Assembly (NCBI GenBank): GCA_016875535.1
Contig: VGPF01000008.1
Location: 1-64,000, forward strand
Source of the DNA: Chloroflexota bacterium
Lineage (GTDB): Bacteria; Chloroflexota; Dehalococcoidia; SHYB01
Direction of reading: 5' to 3'
Length of the DNA stretch: 64,000 nucleotides
Below the pieces are notes generated by a model. It saw nothing but the letters and a program-made list of their open reading frames with translations. It was not told the origin of the DNA and ran no database searches. Below are positions 36,893 through 44,778 of this stretch, in pieces. Within the stretch, counting starts at the first letter, position 1; every line of letters starts with the position of its first letter. The position numbers and the translations under genes are program-made.

Positions 36893-38329
36893 TTAGTGAA
36901 GTCCCACCAGGAGAGTCACGCGCAACGCCCGTTGTCCGGCCTTGGGGCGGGAGGCCAGGGCGGAGGCGCGGAGGCCGACGAGCCAGAGGATGGCGCCATC
37001 GGCGCAGAGGAGGGGGAGGCGATCGCGGAGGGACCGCGGGAGCTTGGCGTCCACCATGAAGTCTTGTAGCTTCTTGGGCGCGCGCATGCCGGAGGGTGTG
37101 AAGCGGTCGCCGGGGCGGCGCACGCGCAGGGTGAGTCGCCTCTCGGCCCATGCGGCGTCGAGCCAGAGGACGTTCGGCGATGGGCGCGGCGACTTCGGCA
37201 TCGCCGTTAGCTTGGCGGTGAAGCTCCACTCGCCGAAGGCGGCGGCGCCGGGAACGGCGAGGGGCGTTTCGCTGGGAGGCGGCGCCTGCGGCGGCGCTTC
37301 GCGGCGCAGCGTAAGCTCGCGGTAGCCTGCCTCGAAGCGCAGGCCGCCCGGGAGGGAGGTTGAGCGCCCGGCGGGGCCTGCGGCGATCTCCCGCATGGCG
37401 GCGAGATGCTCCCACTCGATGCCTTCGAGGTTGCCGCGCAGATGCGCGAGGGCGCGCTGAAGGGCGACGGTTTGCAGGGCCAGCGGCAGCTTCGCGAAGG
37501 CGTCCTTCTCGAGGGAAATGCCTTCCTTGGATAGTGTCGCGAGGCTCTTCCAGAGGGCGGCGACCTGCTCTTTCAGATAATCGTCGGCGTGGGATGCGCC
37601 TTCAGCCATGCGCAGCAGGGCGTCCTCGATGCGCGGGTTATAGGAGCGCAGCGCGGGCAGGAGCTCCAGACGGACGCGGTTGCGGAAGAACTTGAGGGAC
37701 CTGTTGGAGGAGTCGCGGCGCGGCGCGAGCCTGTGGGCCGTGCAGTAGTCGTGAGTCTCCCGGCGGCGTGTGGTCAGCAGCGGGCGGGCGACGACGAGGG
37801 TGGCGCCGGATGCGCCGCGCCATGCGCTGACGGCCTCCATGCCGCGGAGGCCGCCGAGGCCGCTGCCGCGCAGGAGGTGCATCAGCACCGTCTCCGCCTG
37901 GTCATCGGCGGTGTGGCCGAGGAGGACGGCCTGCGCGCCGACCTTCTTGGCGACGGTGGCGAAGAAGCCGTAGCGGATGTGGCGTCCCGCCTCTTCAAGG
38001 GAGAGACGGGCGCGGCGACGGTAGGCTTCGACCTCCGCCGACTCGATGGTGAGGGGGATATCGAGGGCGCGGCAGAGGTCACGGACGTAGCCGGCATCGG
38101 CCTCGGACTCATTGCCGCGCAGGCGGTGGTTAAGGTGTGCGGCGTGGAGGCGGAAGCTGAGCGATGGGCGAAGGGAGGCGAGGGCGTGGAGCAGGGCGAC
38201 GGAATCGGGGCCGCCGGAAATGCCGACAAGGAGGACGCTTCGCGAAGGGGCAAGCTTGCGCGCCCGGAGGAAATCGGCGATGCGGCGGTGGAGGCGAGCG
38301 GTGAGTCGTGAGGCCTCAGTGGAGGGCAT
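36893..38329 (-). CDS. tilS: tRNA(Ile)-lysidine synthetase
   Basis: A 478-residue enzyme adding lysine to C34 of tRNA-Ile(CAU) so it reads AUA. The PP-loop SGGPDS is at 38-43, HLNHRLRG follows and GHTADDQAETVLMHLLRGSGL is the second signature. The C-terminal TilS substrate-binding domains are present (RVRRPGDRFTPSGM, KKLQDFMVDAKLPRSLRDRLPLL). Full length; an essential gene. Confidence 0.94.
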   Translation of the reverse strand: MPSTEASRLTARLHRRIADFLRARKLAPSRSVLLVGISGGPDSVALLHALASLRPSLSFRLHAAHLNHRLRGNESEADAGYVRDLCRALDIPLTIESAEVEAYRRRARLSLEEAGRHIRYGFFATVAKKVGAQAVLLGHTADDQAETVLMHLLRGSGLGGLRGMEAVSAWRGASGATLVVARPLLTTRRRETHDYCTAHRLAPRRDSSNRSLKFFRNRVRLELLPALRSYNPRIEDALLRMAEGASHADDYLKEQVAALWKSLATLSKEGISLEKDAFAKLPLALQTVALQRALAHLRGNLEGIEWEHLAAMREIAAGPAGRSTSLPGGLRFEAGYRELTLRREAPPQAPPPSETPLAVPGAAAFGEWSFTAKLTAMPKSPRPSPNVLWLDAAWAERRLTLRVRRPGDRFTPSGMRAPKKLQDFMVDAKLPRSLRDRLPLLCADGAILWLVGLRASALASRPKAGQRALRVTLLVGLH

Positions 38330-38381
38330 GGCGAGGGCCTATCGCGCGCGGGCGTTCGACGCGCAGGGGGCGCTTCTCACG

Positions 38382-39641
38382 CTAGGCCTTCGAGACCAGA
38401 ATGCGCTCGATCTTGACGCCGGTCATCTCGCCGACGACGAGGCGGGTGCCGTTGTAGACGACCTGCTCGCCCTCCTTGGGGACGCGGCCCAGGCGATCAA
38501 GGACGAAGCCCGCGAGGGTCTCGTAGTCGCCCTCGGGGATGCCGAGCTTCAGATGCTCGTTCGCCTCTTCGATGCGGAGGCCTCCATCCACCTCCGTCGT
38601 CTTCTCATCTATCTTCTGGATGGCGGCCTCGCCCTCCGTCTCCTCCGTGATGCGGCCGACGATGGCGCCGACGATCTGCTTGAGGGTGAGGATGCCGGCG
38701 ATGCTGCCGAACTCGCTGACGAGGACGGCCATCTGGGTCTTCTGGTTGCGCATCTCCACAAAGAGGTCGTCGGCGTATTTGTTCTCGGGGAAAAGGTGGG
38801 CCTGACGCGCCAGATGGGTCACTTCATCGCTCTCCTTGAGGCCCTGCTTGGCCACTTCGCGGAGGACGTCTTTGGCGTAGAGGATGCCGATGACGTTATC
38901 GGGCTCGCCATCATAGACGGGGAACTTGGTGTGGGCCGTCTCCCGGTAGGCGGCGTAGAAATCGGTGAGGGTGGCGCCCTTTTCGAGCCACTGGATCTCC
39001 GTGCGCGGCGTCATGATCCGGCTGGCCAGGGTATCGCCCAGGCCCAGGGCCTTGTGTATGATCTCGGCCTGGGTCTTCTGGACCGTGCCCTCCTTTGCGC
39101 CCATCTGGACGATGGTCTGCAACTCCTCCTCGCTCACACTCGGCTTCTTCTCCTTCACCCGGCCCAGGGGAGCGGAGAGGACGGAGGCGACCCTATAGAG
39201 GAGCATGGCGAGCGGGTAGAGGATGCGCTCTGCGGTCTCGAAGGGGCGCACGAGCCAGAAGGCGAGGCGCTCGGCGTGGCGGGAGGCGATGGTCTTGGGC
39301 GTGGCCTCGCCTAGGACCACAAGGGCGATCGTGGCGAAGGCCGTGGCGGCGGCAACGGCGGCGCCGCCTTCGCCGAAGGCTCGGATGGTGAGCATGGTGG
39401 TGAGGGTGGCAAGGGCTGTGTTGACGAGGTTGTTGCCCAGAAGAATGGTCGCGAGGAAGCGGTCGGGCTCGTCCTTGATCTTGGCAACGCGTTTGGCGTT
39501 GGGGATGCCGCGGGAGACCCAGTGCTGAACGCGGACGTTCTGGAGGGAAAAGAAGGTGGTCTCCGCCCCGGAGAAGAAGGCGGAGAGGCTGAGGCAGATG
39601 AGGATGAGGAGGACGATCAGCCAGGTATCCACGCATGCCAC
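38382..39641 (-). CDS. CNNM/CorC-HlyC family membrane protein with CBS pair
   Basis: A 419-residue protein. The N-terminal DUF21/CNNM membrane domain has about four helices (FFSGAETTFFSLQNVRVQHW; LGNNLVNTALAT). Two CBS domains follow (about 200-325, starting RIMTPRTEIQWLE), then the CorC/HlyC C-terminal domain (EVDGGLRIEEANEHLKLGIP). The family transports or senses Mg2+, Co2+ or Na+. It is probably in the same unit as tilS, about 50 bases upstream of it. Confidence 0.92.
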   Translation of the reverse strand: MACVDTWLIVLLILICLSLSAFFSGAETTFFSLQNVRVQHWVSRGIPNAKRVAKIKDEPDRFLATILLGNNLVNTALATLTTMLTIRAFGEGGAAVAAATAFATIALVVLGEATPKTIASRHAERLAFWLVRPFETAERILYPLAMLLYRVASVLSAPLGRVKEKKPSVSEEELQTIVQMGAKEGTVQKTQAEIIHKALGLGDTLASRIMTPRTEIQWLEKGATLTDFYAAYRETAHTKFPVYDGEPDNVIGILYAKDVLREVAKQGLKESDEVTHLARQAHLFPENKYADDLFVEMRNQKTQMAVLVSEFGSIAGILTLKQIVGAIVGRITEETEGEAAIQKIDEKTTEVDGGLRIEEANEHLKLGIPEGDYETLAGFVLDRLGRVPKEGEQVVYNGTRLVVGEMTGVKIERILVSKA

Positions 39642-39851
39642 CCATCAAGAGAGGCTGTCACAATGGAATCGTAACAAGGGCGGTGAGGGGTGTCAAAGAG
39701 AAGGGAGAGGAGATTCCATCCACAGATTCCACAGATGCATGCAGATTTAGGAAATGAGCCTGGGGAGAGCGCGGGAAGTCCACAGGATGAGAGGCCCCCT
39801 GAAAAACGCTAAGATTCTCCAAACAAGGGGGTAAATGGAAGTGGACTGCCG
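39642..39851. other. Spacer between CNNM and SDR genes
   Basis: 210 bases without a gene. It contains a tandem CCACAGATT/CCACAGATG duplication near 39719 but no clear promoter or terminator. Confidence 0.3.
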
Positions 39852-40625
39852 CTATTGGACGGTGTAGCCGCCGTCTACGACGAGGGTGTGGCCGGTAATG
39901 TAGGCGGCATCATCGGAGGCGAGGAAGAGGGCGGCGTGGGCGATATCGTCGGGCTTGCCGATGCGTCCCATGGGAGCGCTGGCGGCAAGTTTGGCGACGT
40001 TCTGGGCCTGGGCATCGGCATCCATGCCGCGCTTGCCGCCCCGGGCGAGGGGCGTGTCTATGAAGCCGGGGGCGATGGCGTTGACGCGGATGCCCTTGGG
40101 CGCAAGCTCCAGGGCCATGGTCTTGGTGATGAGGGTGACGCCGGCCTTGGAGGCGCCATAGGCATGGTTGCCCATGCCGACGAGGCCGGCGATGGAGGCG
40201 GTGTTGATGATGGCGCCGCCGCCGCTCTTGAGGATCTCCGGGACGGCGTACTTTGAGCCGAGGAAGACGCCCTTGAGATTCACGGCCAGGATGTTGTCCC
40301 AGTTGGCTTCATCGAAGGTCTCCACGGTGCTCTTGTACTGGTTCCCGGCGATGCCGGCGTTGTTATAGATGATATGGAGTTTGCCGTACTGCTTCACCGC
40401 GGCGGCGACCATGGCCCTCACATCGGCGGCTTTGGTGACATCGGCCTGGACGGCGACGGCGCTGCCGCCGAGGTCTTCGATGAGGGCGACGGTGGCCTGG
40501 GCGCCCGGCAGGTCTACATCAGCGACGGCGACCTTCGCGCCCTCCTTGGCGAAGAGGACGGAAGTGGCGCGGCCCAGGCCGGAGCCGCCGCCGGTGACGA
40601 TCGCGACCTTGCCCTGGAGTCGCAT
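39852..40625 (-). CDS. Short-chain dehydrogenase/reductase
   Basis: A 257-residue classical SDR. The cofactor motif is TGGGSGLG, NNAG follows and the catalytic set is N, S (TASIAG), Y-x3-K (YGASK), with PGFIDTPL and GHTLVVDGGYTV at the end. I start at ATG 40625 (MRLQGKVA); 64 in-frame codons upstream belong to the Rieske gene in another frame. It follows the Rieske ferredoxin by eight bases, so an oxygenase-dehydrogenase pathway is likely. Confidence 0.9.
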   Translation of the reverse strand: MRLQGKVAIVTGGGSGLGRATSVLFAKEGAKVAVADVDLPGAQATVALIEDLGGSAVAVQADVTKAADVRAMVAAAVKQYGKLHIIYNNAGIAGNQYKSTVETFDEANWDNILAVNLKGVFLGSKYAVPEILKSGGGAIINTASIAGLVGMGNHAYGASKAGVTLITKTMALELAPKGIRVNAIAPGFIDTPLARGGKRGMDADAQAQNVAKLAASAPMGRIGKPDDIAHAALFLASDDAAYITGHTLVVDGGYTVQ

Positions 40626-40633
40626 GGCGACGC

Positions 40634-40945
40634 CTACGGCGCCTCGACCTCTACGTCGTCGCCCTGGAGGCGGACCTTGAAACAGGAGAGGATGCCGGAT
40701 GCGGGAGGGTTCAGGGCCTCGCCGGTGGTGATGTTGAAATCGCCGGCGTGCCAGGGGCATTGGAGGGAGGTGCCCTCCAAAAAGCCCTCTTCCAGCGGCC
40801 CGCCCATGTGGGGGCATTCGCTCTGGACGGCGTAGAGCGTGCCGTCCACGTTGCCGATGGCGATGCGCTGTTCGCCGAGGTCCACGCCGATGAGGCTGCC
40901 GGGAGGGATATCGGCGAGTTTGGCTACTTTGACGAACTGTCCCAA
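40634..40945 (-). CDS. Rieske 2Fe-2S ferredoxin
   Basis: A 103-residue single Rieske domain with C44, H46 (CPHMGG) and C63, H66 (CPWHAGDF). It is of the ferredoxin-subunit type that feeds electrons to ring-hydroxylating or other non-heme iron oxygenases. No oxygenase subunit is adjacent, so its partner must be elsewhere. It is coupled to the SDR downstream. Confidence 0.92.
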   Translation of the reverse strand: MGQFVKVAKLADIPPGSLIGVDLGEQRIAIGNVDGTLYAVQSECPHMGGPLEEGFLEGTSLQCPWHAGDFNITTGEALNPPASGILSCFKVRLQGDDVEVEAP

Positions 40946-41088
40946 GATGGGCCTCCGGAGGCTGTTGGTTAGGCAGGTTTCCAGGCGGAAAGGAGAGACT
41001 GAGCAGGGAGGATTATATCAGACAGGAGTTGCAGTTCGGCCAACTCGATCTGTGGCGCATCGCGGCCTGCACGACCGCTTGCACACCA

Positions 41089-41117
41089 TTGAAAAAGTAC
41101 ACTTTCAAGTACATAAT
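41089..41117 (+). promoter_or_regulatory. Promoter TTGAAA-17-CATAAT with overlapping operator
   Basis: TTGAAA (41089-41094), 17 bases, CATAAT (41112-41117). The spacer holds AAGTACA twice (41095 and 41107, 12 apart) and a TTGAAA/TTTCAA dyad, so a repressor could occlude the polymerase. The AT-rich stretch stands out in this GC-rich sequence. Confidence 0.65.
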
Positions 41118-41146
41118 TCAGTATTATTTACCGCACGGAGAGAGCT

Positions 41147-41623
41147 ATGCCGCTCACTTCAACCGACAGCATCGTGAACCCGACAGAGTTGAAGCAGCGT
41201 CAGAAGGACGTACTGAAGCGAGTGAGGAAGGGCAGATTCGTCACCTTGCGGCAGACGAAGGGCGAGGACTTGGTCATCGCCGACCGGAACGATTTCCTGA
41301 GCACGCTTGAGAGCCTGGAGAACGTCCGGGCCGTGCTGAAGTACATCGCGGAGACGCGGCTGATGGACGACCAGCGCGTACAGTCCATCCAGTTCCCGTG
41401 GGTGAAGTTTTTGAGCGCAGAAGAGCGGAAGCAGTTTTCCGCCGACCTGCTGGAGACGACGCTCCTGTGCGCCGATATGGGGAGTTGGGAGGCGCTGCGC
41501 GATCTGCTGGGCGATTGGCAGGCGACGGCGGAGGCGCATCGAACGCCGGGCCTGATGGAGGCGTGGAGGTCGCGCGGCACGGCGAGCGACTACAGCGGTG
41601 CAACCAGACGCGCCCGTGGCTAG
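41147..41623 (+). CDS. Phd/YefM-like antitoxin with long C-terminal domain
   Basis: A 158-residue protein. Residues 7-60 (SIVNPTELKQRQKDVLKRVRKGRFVTLRQ...DLVIADRNDFLSTL) resemble the DNA-binding N-terminus of Phd/YefM antitoxins, with a longer helical extension after. It precedes and overlaps a RelE-like gene and has an operator-like promoter. GGAGAG precedes the ATG. Antitoxin role is inferred from this arrangement. Confidence 0.6.
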   Translation: MPLTSTDSIVNPTELKQRQKDVLKRVRKGRFVTLRQTKGEDLVIADRNDFLSTLESLENVRAVLKYIAETRLMDDQRVQSIQFPWVKFLSAEERKQFSADLLETTLLCADMGSWEALRDLLGDWQATAEAHRTPGLMEAWRSRGTASDYSGATRRARG

Positions 41624-41882
41624 CTATCGCGTTCTGGTCCGCAACCGGGCCCGGAAGGGCTGGGAGCAGCTCCGGCAGCGCCACCCCAAGGCGATGGCGG
41701 AGCTGGTGCGATACCTGGAAACGACGCCGCTGACGCGGACGCACCGGACCAAGATGCTGCGAGGGCGCTTCAGCGGACTCGTCCAGTATGACGTTTCGGC
41801 GGGCGACCGCGTCTGGTATTGGGTGGAGGGCGACGTGGTGCGCATCGAGTATGCGGGCGGGCATCCGAAAGGGACGGAGTAG
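41616..41882 (+). CDS. RelE/ParE-superfamily toxin-like protein
   Basis: An 88-residue protein of RelE/mRNA-interferase-like pattern: YRVLVRNRARKGWEQLRQRHPKAMAELVRYL, then HRTKMLRGRFSGLVQYDV, RVWYWVEGDVVRIEYAGGHP. GTG 41616 overlaps the antitoxin by eight bases; GTG 41598 is an alternative six codons earlier. The strand order and basic residues fit a ribosome-dependent RNase or a related non-toxic member. Confidence 0.65.
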   Translation: MASYRVLVRNRARKGWEQLRQRHPKAMAELVRYLETTPLTRTHRTKMLRGRFSGLVQYDVSAGDRVWYWVEGDVVRIEYAGGHPKGTE

Positions 41883-41912
41883 CAGGGCTGCTTTTAACCC
41901 TGCTTGGAGTCC

Positions 41913-41941
41913 TTGCGCCTGGGAGTTGCAGGTGCTACCTT
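41913..41941 (+). promoter_or_regulatory. Possible promoter TTGCGC-17-TACCTT
   Basis: TTGCGC (41913-41918), 17 bases and TACCTT (41936-41941) preceded by TGC. It is 58 bases before the amidohydrolase start and would drive the catabolic module at 42.0-48.2 kb. The match is weaker than other promoters here. Confidence 0.35.
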
Positions 41942-41999
41942 ACCGTCAGCCCGAGCCTCTTTTTCCTGTCGGCGCTCCGGGCGATGGAAAGGACTCCTG

Positions 42000-43073
42000 A
42001 TGCAAAGGATTCCCATCATCTCCGCAGACTCGCATGTCAACGAGCCGGAAAACCTGTGGGCGGAGCGCCTGCCCGCCATATACCGCGAGCGGGCGCCTCG
42101 GGTGGTGGAAGAGGACGGGGTGGTGGTGCGCTACATCGAAGGGATGCGGCCCCGGCGGAACAAGAAGAACGCTTCGGTCAAGTGGGATGGGGAAGACCTG
42201 GAGCGGATGCAATCGGGCGGGTACGACCTGGCGAAGCGGATGAAGGACCAGGACCGCGACGGCGTGGTGGGGGAGATCATCTACCCTAGCCTCGGCCTCT
42301 TCATCTTCCTCTCGTCGGACGACGCCTTCCAGATGGCCCAGGCCAAGGTCTACAACGATTGGCTCATGGAGATCTTCAAGCCCCAGCCGAAGCGGTTCGC
42401 CCCCGTGGCGCTGATCCCCATCGGGGATATCCCGGCGGCGGTGGCGGAGGTGCAGCGGGCGGTGAAGATGGGCCACCGCGGGGTGAGCGTGCCATGCCAG
42501 ACGGGCGAACGGCCTCCTTACAACAGCCCGGTCTACGACCCGCTGTGGGCCGCCATCCAGGACGCCGATGTGCCGGTGAACTTCCACGCCGGGACGGGCC
42601 ACGAGCCCCGCGATGAGAGGGGGCCGGGCGGCGCCGTGATCAACTATCTCCTGCAGGCGCAGGGGGACGGCCCGCGCATCGTGACCTACCTGTGCGCCTC
42701 GGGCGTGCTGGAGCGCTTCCCCAAGCTGCAGTTCATCACGGTGGAGACGGGGAGCGCCTGGCTGGCGTGGATCCTGACGCACATGGACCATATCTACCAG
42801 AAGCACCATATGTGGGTCTCGCCGAAGCTGCCGATGGCGCCGAGCGAGTACTGCCGCCGCCAGGGCCACGTGACTTTCCAGGACGACCCGGTGGGCGTGG
42901 TGGCGCGGCAGTTCACGGGCGTCCAGACGCTGATGTGGGGGAACGATTACCCGCACCATGAAGGGACATGGCCCCATTCGCAAGAGGCTATCGCCTCCAT
43001 GTTCAAGGGCGTGCCGCTGGAGGAGACGAAGCAGATCGTGAACGGGAACGCGGCCAAGCTCTTCAAGTTCTGA
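42000..43073 (+). CDS. Amidohydrolase-2 family hydrolase/decarboxylase
   Basis: A 357-residue TIM-barrel related to the enzyme at 20385. The first metal motif is SADSH, mid-barrel NFHAGTGH gives His, and GNDYPHHEGTWP gives the C-terminal Asp/His cluster. I start at ATG 42000 with AAAGGA upstream. It heads a run of five tightly spaced genes (thiolase-like, DUF35, double CoA-transferase, hydrolase), so it probably acts on a carboxylated intermediate of that pathway. Confidence 0.85.
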   Translation: MQRIPIISADSHVNEPENLWAERLPAIYRERAPRVVEEDGVVVRYIEGMRPRRNKKNASVKWDGEDLERMQSGGYDLAKRMKDQDRDGVVGEIIYPSLGLFIFLSSDDAFQMAQAKVYNDWLMEIFKPQPKRFAPVALIPIGDIPAAVAEVQRAVKMGHRGVSVPCQTGERPPYNSPVYDPLWAAIQDADVPVNFHAGTGHEPRDERGPGGAVINYLLQAQGDGPRIVTYLCASGVLERFPKLQFITVETGSAWLAWILTHMDHIYQKHHMWVSPKLPMAPSEYCRRQGHVTFQDDPVGVVARQFTGVQTLMWGNDYPHHEGTWPHSQEAIASMFKGVPLEETKQIVNGNAAKLFKF

Positions 43074-43104
43074 ACGCACCACCACCTTTAGGAGCGCCTG
43101 CACC

Positions 43105-44280
43105 ATGAGCATGAAGGACAAGACGTGTATCGTCGGCGTGGGCACGACGAAGTACGGCCTGCGCGGCGAGTTCTACGGACGGAGCCAGATAGACCAACTG
43201 CGGGAGGCGCTGGACATCGCGCTGGCGGAATCGGGGCTGAAGCGCACGGACATAGACGGCTTCTCCAGCTACTCGATGGACGCGAACGACCCCAGCGTGC
43301 TGGCGCCGGCGCTCGGCATCCCGAACCTCAACTATTCTTCCATGGTCTTCGGCGGCGGGGGCGGGGGCGGCTGCGGGGCCATCGCCAACGCCTCGGCGGC
43401 GATCCTGGCGGGCTATGCCAAGGCGGTGATGTGCTACAAGGTGATCACCCAGCCGCCGCACATGCGCTTCGGGGCCTCCTACGGGCGGGCGCGCGCCGCC
43501 GACCCGGACAGCGATTTCACGCGGCCCTTCGGCCTGCTGGCGCCGGGGCAAATCATGTCCATGATCTACCGCCGCCACATGCACAAGTACGGGACGACGC
43601 CGCGGCACCTGGCGGAGGTGGCCGTGGCCCAGCGCTTCCACGCCACGCGGAACCCGAAGGCGCTGATGCGCGCGCCGATGACGATCGAGGACCACCAGAA
43701 CTCGCGGATGATCTCCGACCCCTTCCGCCTCTTTGACTACTGCCAGGAGAACGACGGCGGCGTGGTGGTGCTGGTGACTTCCGCCGAGCGAGCGAAGAGC
43801 CTGAAGCAGAAGCCGGTCTACATCATGGCGGCGGCGATGGGCGGCGATACGGCCTGGGGCCACGGGCTGACGGGGCAGAACTCGCCGGAGCCGCTTTACA
43901 CTTCGGCGGGGCATGCGCACCTGGCCAAGCGCCTCTACGCCCAGGCGGGCATCACCCCCAAGGACATTGACGTGGCGGAGATGTACGACCACTTCAGCGG
44001 CATGGTGATCATGCAGCTGGAGGACTACGGCTTCTGCAAGCCGGGCGAGGGCGGCTCCTTTGTGGAGAAGGGCGGCATCAGGTGGCCGGACGGCAGGTTG
44101 CCGGTGAATACCCACGGGGGCAACCTTTCCGAGGTCTACCTGCTGGGGATGACGCACATGGTGGAGGCGGTGAAGCAGCTGCGCGGCACCTCCACCAGCC
44201 AGGTGAAGGGCGCGGAGATCGCGCTGGTCACCTCCGGGCCCAGCAACCATCCCACCAGCTCCATGATCCTGAGGAGATAG
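43105..44280 (+). CDS. Thiolase-superfamily (Ltp-type) protein, second copy
   Basis: A 391-residue thiolase fold (KDKTCIVGVGTTKYGLRGEF). It keeps the His of NTHGG and has a Cys in a Gly-rich stretch (GGGGCGAIANA), but lacks the C-terminal catalytic CxG. It is followed three bases later by its DUF35 partner. The active-site differences from the 28713 protein suggest different chemistry in the two pairs: closer to acyl-transfer here, aldolase-like there. Confidence 0.85.
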   Translation: MSMKDKTCIVGVGTTKYGLRGEFYGRSQIDQLREALDIALAESGLKRTDIDGFSSYSMDANDPSVLAPALGIPNLNYSSMVFGGGGGGGCGAIANASAAILAGYAKAVMCYKVITQPPHMRFGASYGRARAADPDSDFTRPFGLLAPGQIMSMIYRRHMHKYGTTPRHLAEVAVAQRFHATRNPKALMRAPMTIEDHQNSRMISDPFRLFDYCQENDGGVVVLVTSAERAKSLKQKPVYIMAAAMGGDTAWGHGLTGQNSPEPLYTSAGHAHLAKRLYAQAGITPKDIDVAEMYDHFSGMVIMQLEDYGFCKPGEGGSFVEKGGIRWPDGRLPVNTHGGNLSEVYLLGMTHMVEAVKQLRGTSTSQVKGAEIALVTSGPSNHPTSSMILRR

Positions 44281-44283
44281 GCC

Positions 44284-44769
44284 ATGACCACCCAATCCAA
44301 AAAGCCATACTTCCTGCCCAGCCTGGCCCACCTTGGGGCCGACATGCACACCAAGCCGTTCTGGGACTACTGCAAGCAGAGCGAGCTGCGCTTCCAGCGG
44401 TGCGCCTCCTGCGGGAAGTTCCGCCACCCGCCGAGCTACGGCTGCCGCCACTGCGGCTCCAACAAGACGGAGTGGGTGAAGAGCAAGGGCCTGGGCACCA
44501 TCTTCACCTTCACGCTTCCCTACCATGCCGTCCTGCCCGAAGTGGCCGAGTACGTGCCGTACAACGTCATCGTCGTCGAGTTCCCGGACGCGCCGGGCGT
44601 GCGGCTCATCAGCAACCTAATAGAGACGCCGCTGGAAGAGATCAAGATCGGCATGCCGGTGCAGGTGGTATGGGAGACGGCGAACGAGACCGTGCTGCCG
44701 CGATTCGTGCGAGCGAAGACGGCCCCCGCCGGGAAGGCGAAGGGCAAAGCTCCGGCGAAGAAGCGGTAG
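44284..44769 (+). CDS. Zinc-ribbon OB-fold protein (DUF35), second copy
   Basis: A 161-residue partner of the preceding thiolase-like protein. Zinc ligands are C40, C43, C54 and C57 (RCASCGKFRHPPSYGCRHCG), then an OB-fold (LGTIFTFTLPYHAV...VRLISNLIETP). The tail is Lys/Ala-rich and basic, unlike the acidic-neutral end of the 29863 copy. Confidence 0.9.
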   Translation: MTTQSKKPYFLPSLAHLGADMHTKPFWDYCKQSELRFQRCASCGKFRHPPSYGCRHCGSNKTEWVKSKGLGTIFTFTLPYHAVLPEVAEYVPYNVIVVEFPDAPGVRLISNLIETPLEEIKIGMPVQVVWETANETVLPRFVRAKTAPAGKAKGKAPAKKR

Positions 44770-44778
44770 GGGCGCCCC

